DNA from: Symsagittifera roscoffensis | Taxonomy: Eukaryota > Xenacoelomorpha > Acoela > Convolutidae | Assembly (NCBI RefSeq): GCF_963678635.1 | Contig: NC_087063.1 | Span: 27,955,649-28,019,648, forward strand | Direction: 5' to 3' | DNA length: 64,000 nucleotides | In this document: positions 1-10,900 of the stretch, one piece after another | How the letters are laid out: each line of letters begins with the position of its first letter | How positions within the stretch are numbered: the stretch's first letter is position 1 | The notes under the pieces: generated by a model | The model's input: the letters and a program-made list of their open reading frames with translations, nothing else | Told to the model about the DNA's origin: nothing | The model's database searches: none | Program-made: the position numbers and the translations under genes

Positions 1-877
1 AAACTCGTTAAACTTAAACAACGTTAAACACTATTAACAACGTTAATAGTGCTTAATCAATTTACACGTTATTTAACGTTAAACAAGGTTAAACTGATAG
101 CAGAAACCAAGTAGAACTAATTAGTATAATTGGAGTGTGGTATGTATTCAGACAACTGCAAATTACTACTCGTCAGTAAGCAGAAAACAAGTACTAACTA
201 ATCAAAATAAGGTGAAAGCAAACTCTGAATATATAAAAAATTATTTTTTAATTTCTTCCTTGTCTCGATTCTGGTTGGTTATTACAGTTTTTGTCAGCTT
301 AATGACGAGTAAGAATACGCGGTTGTCTAAACACTGCTACGTAACCATTCTGTTTACACCATATTTAACGTCAAGTTAGATTGATCATTTAACCATTGAA
401 CTTGTTTCGTTTAACGTATCTACAATTAGCTTACCGTTAAATTAGGTTAAAACGTTTACAGAAACCAAGTTGAACCAAAGTATTTTGTCTAACTTGGCCA
501 AACATAAATGAACGTCATCATGTATACTTGTTGTTCAACGTTAAACCACGTTAAGTTACGTGTATTAGCAAGTCCGATTTAAAGTTAATGCGAACCGAAA
601 CAAAAACCCCAAGATTAATGAAACTTTGTTACACATGATCTAACGTCATTTAACGTTCAACAAAAATAAATCAGGTAAAATTGCGTCACCTTCTTGCGGC
701 CGTGACAAATATTGCGGCTGTGGGAAAAACGCAGCATCAAGGAAACTTTGTTACACGTGATTTAACGTTCACACAAGGTAAATCAGGAAAAACTGCCTCG
801 CCCTCTTGCGGCAGTGGCAAAAATTCGTGTAGCGTCAACCTTCAGCATCATTTGATCGGGCGTGTTTCACATTTCAG
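1..877. repeat. AACGTTAA-rich 5' flank or intron
   Basis: No convincing exon is seen here. The stretch is dense in GTTAA and AACGTTAA-type words, for example near 20, 39, 73, 537 and 650, at irregular spacing rather than in a fixed-period tandem array. A direct repeat of about 120 bp lies at roughly 619-718 and 741-830 (both begin GAAACTTTGTTACAC). An open frame at 681-1139 runs across that repeat and the motif and is probably not a gene. The stretch may be the promoter or an upstream intron of the + strand gene that follows. Confidence 0.5.
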
Positions 878-3784
878 TCAAACTCAATTCAATCTTCCAA
901 TCTCACCAAAACTCATCAAAACAAGACAGTGCCAGTGTCAGAACCGACAGGGACAGCATCTCAGCGAGAGTCACCGTGAAAACCTGGCTGACTCCAGACA
1001 AACTGTAAACACTTTCCACTTGTTCTTCTGTACCTTGTTCCGTGAGTCTTTAGCTGGTTACAGCTGTTTATTGTACCTTGTATTATGTAATTTTTACACG
1101 CTGTTTAACGTTAGCCAACGTTTTAAAAAGTTTCCATGATAGCTTATCTCTTAACCTTCGTAGACGCTTTTTAACTTTAAGCAAAGGAAAATAACGTTGA
1201 GTTAAATGTATTCGCCCCCTTCTTGATCAGAGAGGCGCAATATCCGCCACAAATTCTAGTTAAGAAACTACTGGAGACTGGTGCGGCAGTGATTTTGAAA
1301 TGGAAGAGGAGTAATGACTACTGATCCTCAGACAAGAACTTTCCACAGCTGAGCTTGGTGGAAAAGTATCTGGAAGACGTCGCAACAAGGGACTCAACTA
1401 AAAGCGATCGAGGTGATGCTCTTGATGATGAAGGTGGTACTGCTGATTCTTCTACTGCTGATGAGGGTGGTCTGGGCGCCGGTTCTCCTCAGTATACTCA
1501 GATACAGTCTTTTCAGATCAATGATCCAACAATAAGGAAGCAAGTTCAGTCGACCATCAACAAGTCCGCGAACTGTTTTCTCCTAGACATTCCCGCTCTG
1601 ACTTCTAATTAAGTGAGTTAACCTTAAAAAAATTTTTTTACTGTTGGTATATCTTGTTTAACGTTAAGTCGGGTGTTGTTCTGACCTCCAAAGTTTTTTT
1701 GTTTACCGTTGTTAATCCTTGCTTAACTTAATTCAGGTGTTAAAATGACCTCCAACATTTGTTTTACCATTGTTAAATCTTATTTGACGTTAAGTCAGGT
1801 GTTATGATGAGGCGTTTTTTTTGGTGTCCGACTTAATTTGTTACTCGTTTTAGATACAAACAGCTGCACCAATCTTGATTACTTCCGCAATCAGCGATGG
1901 CGGGCTGAATCTTTTCTCTGATGGGACGTCCTGGAAAACGAGTCCCGTAAAGGAGAGGGCCAAACAAGTCGAGGAAGTCGTGGTCCTGGACGATAAAGGA
2001 GCTCGCATTTCAAGTTCTGTTCAGGTGCAGCTGACTCCTCATCGGATATTATACCTCGTTAACGCTTTTTAACGTTAATTTATGTTTTAGCGCAAAGTGG
2101 ATGTTGCAGTCAATACAAACTTGAACAGGCAAACACAAATAAAATCTATAGAGACGCTACTCCAAAAGTTTCTGGTACAGGATGCGGTCGCACTGGAACA
2201 TCTAATCTGCATGAGTATGTCAAGTGCTTCAAATGGTGTCAGTGGCTCAAGTTCAATTATATGGTCACCTTTTTCCACACATAAATTTTGTCTACACCTT
2301 TCTTAACGTTATTTGATGTTAACCAGTAGTAACTTTTACAGAAACTTTTGTTTGAAATCACCCCCTTCCAACCAATGCCTGTTATTTGTTGTAAACATAT
2401 AATATGTTTCAGAAAAGGGCTGCAGCTATTCGATCTGAGTAAGGGCCTGTGTCCGTCTTGGAAGACTGAGTCTTTCATGACGATAATGAGTGACCAGATC
2501 GCGTTGTGTTACTCAACAGAGGGGAAAAGGGGAAACTCTCTTTCGCAGATGATGGCATCCTATTCATCTTGGTTTAAACGCTGCAGTGTCATTGTAAGTT
2601 AGTTAACGTTCTTGTGTCTAGTGCAAAAATCGCATTTTAACGGAAGTTAACGTTAAGTTATGTTTTTGAGTTAATCAATGGTGTTTGTGTTTCAGCTTCC
2701 ACGACGCATCCCCAAACCATGACACCAGTGCAACAGTGGAGGGTTTTAATCAGGCGTGGTTAGGTTACAGCAGAATTGAGCCATGTTCTTCGGCGCACCC
2801 TCAACCAACCATTCCAACAGTACCATATCCCCGACGCGGGTCGAGAGGTCGCTCATCATCTTCAAGCTCGCCAGGCAACCGCTCCGGTCAGTGCCGCCAA
2901 GATGCAATAGTGGTGCCTAATTCTGGTTTTGATGATGATGAAGAAATACCAGAATCTCAACAATGAACTCAACTGCCTCTGAAAATCTTCTCAAAACTCA
3001 AACTCATTTCGCATTTTCCTTTCGTAATCGTGCATTCCATGATTCATCTTTCTGATTTCGCAACGTTAAGCAACTATGAGCAGACCATCATATTTTAAAT
3101 TAGTTCAACTTGTTGAATTGAGTTAAAACATGATGATCTGCTTATAATTGTTCAACGTTAAATTAGCTTAAACAAGGTTTACGGATCATTTTTGAAAAAT
3201 TACTTTAATCTTAAGTAACGTTAAACGGATCTTCATATTTCAACCTAAGTTAAACTTCATTTAACCCAACTTAACGTTAAATCACGTGCAGAGTTTTGAA
3301 GACATTTAACCTAACTTAACGTTAAATTAGGTGTAGCGCTAAGAGCTTGTTTACATTTTGACCAAACTAACCTGGACCTAATGTTAAATTACCTTAGATT
3401 AGGTGTAGCGTTTGAAAACTAGTTCATTCAACTTAACCTCCTCATATAACCCAACTTAACGTTAAATAATGTTAATTTCGAACGTTAAATCACGTTTGGT
3501 CAGAGAGCAATTAGCGCCTATTTGGTCCTAACGTGTAACCGTTACAGGTAACGAAAGAGTGCTACACTTAATTTAACGTTAGAATTAAACTAAACCACTA
3601 GACGTCATTTAACGTTAAATAACGTGTAAAACTTCGAAGTTTTGCCCACAGGGACTCAAGTGAAATCCTGATGCAAGCTATAACCCGCAATCGAAAAGAA
3701 TTATCGCAAGGAAAAGGAAAAGTTCCTTCAATCAATGAGCGTCTTGAACGGCGAATTTGTGGAAAAACTAGTTTTCGCAACTGA
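878..3784 (+). CDS. Unrecognised multi-exon gene, + strand
   Basis: I do not recognise this protein. Candidate exons are 878-975, 1231-1280, 1332 to about 1545 or 1612, 1854-2024 (or to 2057), 2091 to about 2237, 2342-2593, 2754-2966 and 3652-3784. Several junctions keep phase: 878-975 ends in phase 2 and joins 1231 to give RESP-EAQYPPQ; 1280 joins 1332 across a 51-nt intron; 1854, 2091 and 2342 all start in phase 0. The predicted product is hydrophilic, with an acidic Ser/Thr/Asp/Gly stretch in the 1332 exon and a Ser/Arg-rich then acidic stretch near 2840-2960. The 3652 exon follows a good acceptor and encodes a basic tail ending RICGKTSFRN, with AATAAA at 3818. Problems: the 1332 exon runs into TAA immediately before a strong GTGAGT donor, and 2966 has an in-frame stop, so the exact chain, an alternative 3' end or a decayed gene remain open. 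The gene may begin before the window. Confidence 0.4.
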
Positions 3785-3817
3785 AATTTCTGCGCCGATA
3801 TGAGTAAACGATAAATT

Positions 3818-3823
3818 AATAAA
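3818..3823 (+). terminator. AATAAA poly(A) signal
   Basis: A canonical AATAAA lies about 34 nt after the TGA that closes the 3652-3784 exon. It fits the 3' end of the + strand gene, although the sequence is AT-rich and a chance match is possible. Confidence 0.4.
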
Positions 3824-4932
3824 TTTTTTCTCCAAACTCATCAAGTTGTTCTTTAAATTTTCCGCCCAAGTGACTAAAACCGCATTTTTGGCCCGTTTAT
3901 CAAAATTTCGCTCTCGACGCAGGAAATTTGACCAAAATTGGGCCTTCTCAATGCTAGCTTTGGGATAGCTTAGTCCTTCGGGAGAAAATTAATTTAGTCA
4001 GCCTGTTTTGACTGATTTGCAAAAAGAAAGGGGGGGGGATTCGTTACTAGGTATCATAGCGGCGGGAGGAACAGATCCGGAATTTTCTCTGGTCAATTAT
4101 TCCCGGTAAGAAAAAGCCTGTAAAACACTTGAATTCAATCAACTCTCAATAGTAACACTTCTACATACATACATATTTACAACTGCACAGCGCTTGATTC
4201 ATTTTAGACAACTTGGAGAGAACACACTTGAGAAATAGAGAGAAAACAAAAACACAATTCAGTTACAAGACAAACAATATTGGTGATTAACTTCATTAGT
4301 GGCACAATCTTTAAAGCGTTAGTAGGTCGGGTCGTTCTAGAAACCATCGGAAAACTTCATTATTTTGAGTCACGACTTCAATTGCTCCAAATTTGCAATA
4401 AACAACATAGCCAACTGGAAGTTGGAAAAGAGTAATGAATGCAAAGAAACAAAAAAGCTCAACTTTTAAATCTTAAAGAAAAAAATACATGCCCATTAAG
4501 CTTCTTGAATTTCCTGAACAATAGATAAATTTTTTATTCCGCTGGGAAATCTGACCTTCCCAAACTAGAAGTCGATCACGTTTTTCGGGACCTTATACTT
4601 TTACTGTTCGATAGTGGAGTTTGCCTTCCTTTTAACAAAGGAAATGAACTGAATTTAAAAATAAAAATCAAAAGTCAAACCGCGAAAAATCAAAACTTAG
4701 CGCCAACAAATTTCCTGAAAAAAAATCACTATGACCTATATGAAAGTACTCACTACGTTCATTACGCTTAAAAATGAAATTTGGTATAAGCTTTTTATCT
4801 AGCAACCATTTTGACAGATGGGTTCAGAATAAGGAGCAAATTTGATAAATTTCAAGCACGCAATTCATTTCAAAATGATATTTAAAAAAAAAACTCATCA
4901 AATTATGTTAGCCTGGAGTTCAAATTCATTGT
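3824..4932. other. Intergenic spacer between convergent genes
   Basis: No coding exon is seen. The spacer separates the 3' ends of two convergent genes. It contains a G-run near 4030 and, from about 4405 to 4790, a copy of a dispersed repeat that begins with an ACATAGCCAACTGGAAG-like phrase and ends with a TGACCTATAT-ACTACGTTCAT phrase. The same repeat recurs at least eight more times in the window. Confidence 0.6.
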
Positions 4933-7758
4933 TTAGTAGGGGGCATCTTTGACCAAATGTGAAAAATACCGAGTCCTTTTCATTTTGGCGTACCGTGCCG
5001 GTTCCTTGGACAATCCCAAGCTTCCAATTCCAACAAAAGTTGGTGTGCTTTTCGTAAACGTTTTATTCATCTTCGGCTTTTCATCACTCAGAGGCGAACT
5101 GGCAAAAAAATTTGGTATAATTGCAGTGTTTCGACAATGAGGTGCAGCTTTCTGAGGGCTGTTTGTACTGACTTCTTCTTGTAAATTTTCAATTGCTGTC
5201 AAAGTGGCTACCTTCGATTCCGATGAGTCTAAAGATACATCAGGAATTATCAAATATGCAAAATGACCTGTCTTTTCCCAAAAAAAACCCCACCCTCCTG
5301 ACAATATAAGTTAAAATTATTCTTACCTTCACTCCCTACGGTTTCGTCCTTTTGGTCACGGTTGTTGACCTTGACCTCATGGACAGTTTTGGATGCAACG
5401 TCAATTGCCTCTGTCGTTTCTTTCGTACTAGGACTACTTTGACCAGACTGAGTGCTACTGCTATCATCATTGTTACTTTGAGTCGTGCAGCTACTTCCAC
5501 TGTGTAATGTATTGGCTGGGGATGCCGAAATAGATATCGATTGGGTGACGTCAGTCGCTAGTTCAGTAGTCACCGAAGACGAGTACTGCCGCCAGTTTGA
5601 TCTTTCATTTGTTGTGCATTTGTGGTCTTCTGTTGTAACTCCATTCGAAGCAACGCCTATATTAACAAATAAGACCAGTTCTACCCGAATTCATGACACT
5701 AGCTTAGTACCAAAGCTTCCTCAAAAACTAAAATACAGTTAACTGGACAGTTGCTCCAATCAAACAAGTTTCCTATTAATCGAATGATACTAAGTTTCAC
5801 TGCATTTGCTCTACTTATATCATCTACGATTTTTTCTTAATTAAAGCACGCCTTTCATAAATCTATAGACTTTTCCCCCACACCTTACACGAGCATCATT
5901 TTTCTGGTATATCGAGGTGTTTTACAAGCTTAAATATGTTTGTGATAGCCTAATTAGTCTGCATGTCAATTTTCATAAAAATCCGACAATGTGAACAGTA
6001 ATTTCAATTATAAAAATTTGCAGGTGGGGAAAAGGAAAAATAGCTAAGATATATTTAACGAACCTCGACTGGAGGTTGTGCTCCTCAGAGGAGGCGACTT
6101 GCTCCTTTGAGGCATAGGAACTACTCTAGTAGTCAGTCGACTAACTGACACATCTACACCAGCAGAGCTAGTTTGAGTCGAGTCTCTTTTCAGCTCGGTA
6201 GTATTCGAGCTTATTTCCTGTTCCTCCTTTTGGTCGTTTTCCTCCTGTTCCAAGGTTTGCTCGGGTTCACCTTCATTAGTGCAAGCTTTGATAGTTGTTT
6301 CTGTCTGCTGCTCGACATTTCGGTCTATATTCGAATCACCAGACCGATTTAAGCTGACCAGCGATCTAGAATATAAGAAGACTCATCATATCCAGATAAG
6401 ACGAGCTAAGATCATAAAAGCCTGACAAAAATGCTCATTGCGAAATATTTAGTACTACAAATTGTATATTCAACATAACAAGACACAAATCTGCGCGCAA
6501 TAGAGTTAAATCACAAAATGATATGGGGAACGCAGCCGGTTAAACATCTTTTTTTTCCTGCGCTTTATCAAGATGATTTCACGATTGTAAAAAAAAGCAT
6601 TCGTCAACAACAAAAATAACTAACTGATCTAACCTATATTTGCTAATGAGGGAAGTGCTTAATTCTGTAGAGAATGCTGGCAGCTGAGACCTCGACAACT
6701 TCGGACTGTTACACGGACTCTGGACATCAGAGATCGAATGAATTGACTTCGATAAATGCGTTTGTTTTTCTATCTTGTCATTATCAGATGGCTTGACTTC
6801 TAAACAGGTAGAAAAAAGATGCGAAATAATTAATGACAAAAAATGTGAAAATTTCTGCCATTTTGGCACAAATAACAAAAAATTATTCACTCTGGACAAA
6901 CTTGAATTTTATTTTCGGTAACTCAAAACTTGACATTTTTCTTTTAACAAAAAATGTAGTTTAAAAAAATATTCAATCCTTACCTAAACGACAAAATGAA
7001 GAAATCTTCCGTCTATCCAAACTTTCTACGACACATGATATGCTTCCGTCGTCCGATAACTTACAATCGTTCAAGTGTAATTCGAAGCTGTTCACGCCGC
7101 TTTGAACCTGACATAAGCGGTGATCATCTTTGATACAAATTTCGTTCATCAACCAAGACACTGATTTTATATCTTCACTATTAACTTCATCACTTAAGCT
7201 GACTTTAAGTATAACCTCTTCTCCTTCAAATGCGATTGTATCTTTCAAGATGGTTGAAAACTTCATAAGAGGTTCCTGCTCAGTAGCATTATTATCCTTC
7301 AATGATAGCTCATTCACATTTTCCATAACATTTAACAGAATGTCATCTTGCGTTTTTGTTGTTTTGATATTTAAAAGTGTATGTTTAGTTGAACTCTGCT
7401 CTTGCGAGACTCCAACTTGAATTGGGGGAAAAGAGTCCGCTGATTCGCCCAGTGCCGTTACTGCTCTGACAGTGACAGAAAACTGTTGCTTGTTCACATC
7501 CAGACCCTGAATGACCGCGTTTGTTTTCGCGGCTGAAACCACGCCTCTCGGGACCCCGTCGACTACCAACTTATAACTTAGCACTGACACTTGAGGGTAA
7601 CCGAGATTCTCCAAAGGGCTTCCCATTGTCCCTGTGTTGGGTTCCGGGTGTTTCCAGGAAATTAGAAGGGACGAGTTGTCTTTGATCTTCACTCGGACGT
7701 TGGTGGGAGCGTTAACTGCAGTTGGCGACAGGAGGGCAGAAGCAGAAAGGAGGTCAAC
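4933..7758 (-). CDS. FN3 and Ig-like domain exons, probably the 3' part of the CEP97 gene
   Basis: Five exons read on the minus strand: 6984-7758, 6634-6799, 6064-6365, 5327-5656 and 4933-5228. Lengths and phases close exactly (775, 166, 302, 330 and 296 nt; 622 codons plus stop). The first exon encodes a fibronectin III domain (NAPTNVRV at its start, then SWKHP and YKLVVDG), followed by an Ig-like region with a SWLMN tryptophan strand and a DDGSISC turn-cysteine; the first Ig cysteine seems replaced. The rest is low-complexity Ser/Thr/Glu-rich sequence, likely disordered. The first exon starts in phase 0 after TTAAG with no in-frame ATG upstream, so a preceding exon must exist. The only coding sequence just upstream is CEP97, whose last exon has a CAG/GTTGGC donor at 7949, also in phase 0, giving an intron of about 190 nt. 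Fusion is therefore the simplest model; a separate gene with a distant first exon cannot be excluded. Confidence 0.65.
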
Positions 7759-7790
7759 CTTAATATAAAGTATATGATTTCAATCTAGTA

Positions 7791-7796
7791 TTTATT
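7791..7796 (-). terminator. AATAAA poly(A) signal for short CEP97 form
   Basis: TTTATT on the + strand reads AATAAA on the minus strand, about 110 nt after the TAA at 7907-7909. It would allow a short CEP97 transcript to end before the FN3 exon. Confidence 0.35.
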
Positions 7797-7906
7797 TATA
7801 ACCGAGTCGTGCGTAACCGAATCGTTTCGATCTCTATTTTAAATACAATTTTTAAAAAATCATGCCGCTTTCATTGACTTAGTTTTTAAATTATATATCT
7901 AGTCGT

Positions 7907-10900
7907 TTAAACTAAATCTGAAAATTCAGTCAACAATTTGATGCCAACCTGTTCTGATTCTGTGAATGTATCATCATGCACACTCCCTGTACCTTCCTCA
8001 ACGCCATTTCCATTTTCCTCGTCCGGCTGGGTCAAATGATCATCCAAACCCCAATGACTCAGATCCTCTTCAGTGAGCGACATTACTCTCAGCGAACTAG
8101 TTGAAGTGTCATTTGCCTCAGTCATCTGAGAATCTCCGTTTCCAGACGTGAACTGACATGACATTCTAGAAAACTCATCACGCAGTGCATTTAATGTATC
8201 TTTTAATGCAGGCTCCACGTTTCGGTTTTTTCTCCCATTGGTGTTATCAGCGTCCAGTTGTAGTGTTGAGGTTTCATTCAATGTTTGTTTATTACTCTGA
8301 GTCGCAACACTTTTCTGTGAAATGATCTTCGAGAAAAGTTGGAGAGTGATAGCTTGAAAACTCCTGCTATTGTTAATTTCTTCGGTTAAATGTCGGACTT
8401 GAATTCGCAAACTTGCTAAATTTTTGGTCAATCTTATTGTAGTCCAATTCGATTTTCGGTAAAGGTACCCGCGCCAGTTAGCTTGAATGATAACCGCAGC
8501 TTCAGTAAGTAGAGCTAATAAAGCGTTATCGGATGGTAAATGAAGTCGACCTGAAGTACTATTAGCGTTTCTAATACGATTGCCAAACTGTATTTGCACA
8601 GGGCTTTGGCATTCATTTGATATTCGTACCTCGCTTCGATTCGGTTTAACGCGCATATCTCTAGATGAACGAACTTGTCGGTTGCTTGATTCTTTGTTAT
8701 TGTGTGTTACTAAGTCCGATACTATACTTGATGTTTGCTTCTGTTGATTTGCAGGTGTAGGCGATGCTCGTATGATAGATATGACGTCATTGGGAGAAGT
8801 GTGAGCTGGAGCTGGGACAGGAGGGAGGTCTGGCCCGGGCATTAACTCCGAAAATGACACTTCGTCTAAAAAAGAACCATGGTTGCTGATTACCCTACCC
8901 AAGTGAGGACTGCATTCGGAAACTATTCGATCTTCTGGCAAAACTTCTATTTCGGATAATGTCAATGACAAGGGGTACCGAAAAGAGAATGATTTTGAAA
9001 CAATCTATAAAACAATCTCTTTTATTGTTTTATAGATTGTTTCAAAATCAAAGAGTTTCCTTACGTACCTAGATTGGATGTGGCAGCAAGCGTAGTCTGT
9101 CTCGAGTTTCTCACATTCGATTCAATCTCTGCCAATGGGATAGCGGGCGGACTTTGAGCTGGTAGGAGAAAACTGGATGACACCAGTAGAGATGAGCCAG
9201 CAGATAATCCAGCGTCACTCAAGTCCAGTTCCTCCTCGATTTCCTCGTCATCTACATGACTGAGAAATTGTCTTGACTGTGAAGAATGGCCGTGATTGGC
9301 AGGTAATCCTGGTCGATGAGTAGTTGAAGATTGAATATTGCTTGAGGGTTGTACTGAACTTGCTTCAGCATCGTTTCTTTTTGGTGTGCCTAAGACAGAA
9401 CAAGACAATTTCGCTCAAGAAAAAAAGCTATGTAAGCCTTTTTTTCAACTGCTAGCAGCTCAGTATTCTAGATAGCAACTGCAACAAATAGTTAGATAAC
9501 AATCCGCCAGTCGTTGATACTCTATTAGAACACCATGAACAAACACATTAGTGCGCCAAGCTCGTTTTTATAGCAAAGCACATATTTGTGGTTTCAGGTG
9601 TCTGGATTCTCCTCCACACACACACGCACACCCGCACACAAACACTCACGCACACAAACACGCACACACACAAACACACACATCATCTTTTGCGAGTGTA
9701 AGAGACTTTTTTCAGTTATTTCCACAAATTAATGATGACCACACAAAATGCCGGCAACATATTTTGGTCATTGGATTCCTGTGACAAGCGTTTATTGACC
9801 ATTGATGTGGATTCCGTAACATATCGCTGGACTCCACAATTTTGTCAGTAGATTCTGTAGTTAGTTTTTCCTTTTGTCGCCGGATTCCACTGTTAGTCAG
9901 TAGATTCCGCAGTCAATTTGTTAATTTTTTGACAGGCTTCCACAAAATTGATTATTGAACTACAGAAAAAAATGCTGAAAAAGAGCAAATCGATTGCGGA
10001 ATCAACTGAACAACAGTGAAATCCGGCGACATTTCGCTTCAATTTGCTCCAACTGCCAAAATGCATTTACCTGCGGAATCGAAAACAAGCATGCACTTTG
10101 CCACTGAATTTCAAATTTTTGCTCGCTAGCCAAAACTCAGATTTAGCATTTAGTGCTTAAGCATTTGTCTTGGATTCTATCAGATTCCGACTTGAAATTT
10201 TTTTTCGATATGTTGTGGAATTCAAGGGGCAATGTATGCCGAAACCAAACCATTACCCGAAGTAATCAATGAAAAAATTAAAAATTATTGATAAACAATA
10301 GACGGTGTCCCAAAGTAGGATACAAACTCAAGATGCGAATAAAGTGACAAGACAGATAAAATTTTGCAAATACATTCAGTATAACAAGATACATATTTCT
10401 CGCGCCACTTGCAATTCGGTTACTGGAAAAGATAAATAGCTTTCCTTTAATAAATTAATTTATATCGATTTCAAACAAATATCCAAAGCGGAGCTTCGCA
10501 CCACAGCCGATACTACACAAACATAGATACTACGCAAATAAGCTAGCGAACAGAAAACGAGACGAAGTCAGCAAGTAGAAAAAAAACATGAGAAAAAAAC
10601 GTAGATAGAATCTATGTCCGATTTGAAGGAATTTTCGAAAAAAAGCGGAAATTTATGAATCTGTAATTAAGACACCAACTGAGCCGAAAACAAAACTGTT
10701 GTCATACAAATTTCGAGCTATGAAGTTTTGAAATTCCCCCTCACTCTCGAGAAACACAAAGCATAAAAATTGATTTTTCTTTCAAGCAACGCAATATTAG
10801 GTGATAAAGCCAATATGATATAAGCCGACACCATTTAAAGCAATTAAACTTTTTAAAAACATTGATAAAAATTACTAAATCAGGGCTGGTAAGTTTGAAA

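Noticed and set aside
681-1139. 152-codon open frame on the + strand
   Set aside because: It runs through a direct repeat, an inferred splice acceptor at 877 and intronic AACGTT words; the 878-975 exon uses another frame with better coding character.
1311-1331. A 21-nt GT-AG intron between 1310 and 1332 that keeps phase
   Set aside because: It would be far below known animal intron sizes; using the GTGCGG donor at 1281 gives a 51-nt intron in the same phase and is more credible.
1-3651. Telomere-like or satellite array based on TTAACG
   Set aside because: The words are scattered at irregular distances among coding exons, not in a regular tandem array.
7130-7420. 96-codon + strand frame
   Set aside because: It is the shadow of the well-supported FN3-Ig exon on the minus strand.
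9551-9784. 77-codon open frame rich in His and Thr
   Set aside because: It is a translation of the CA microsatellite.
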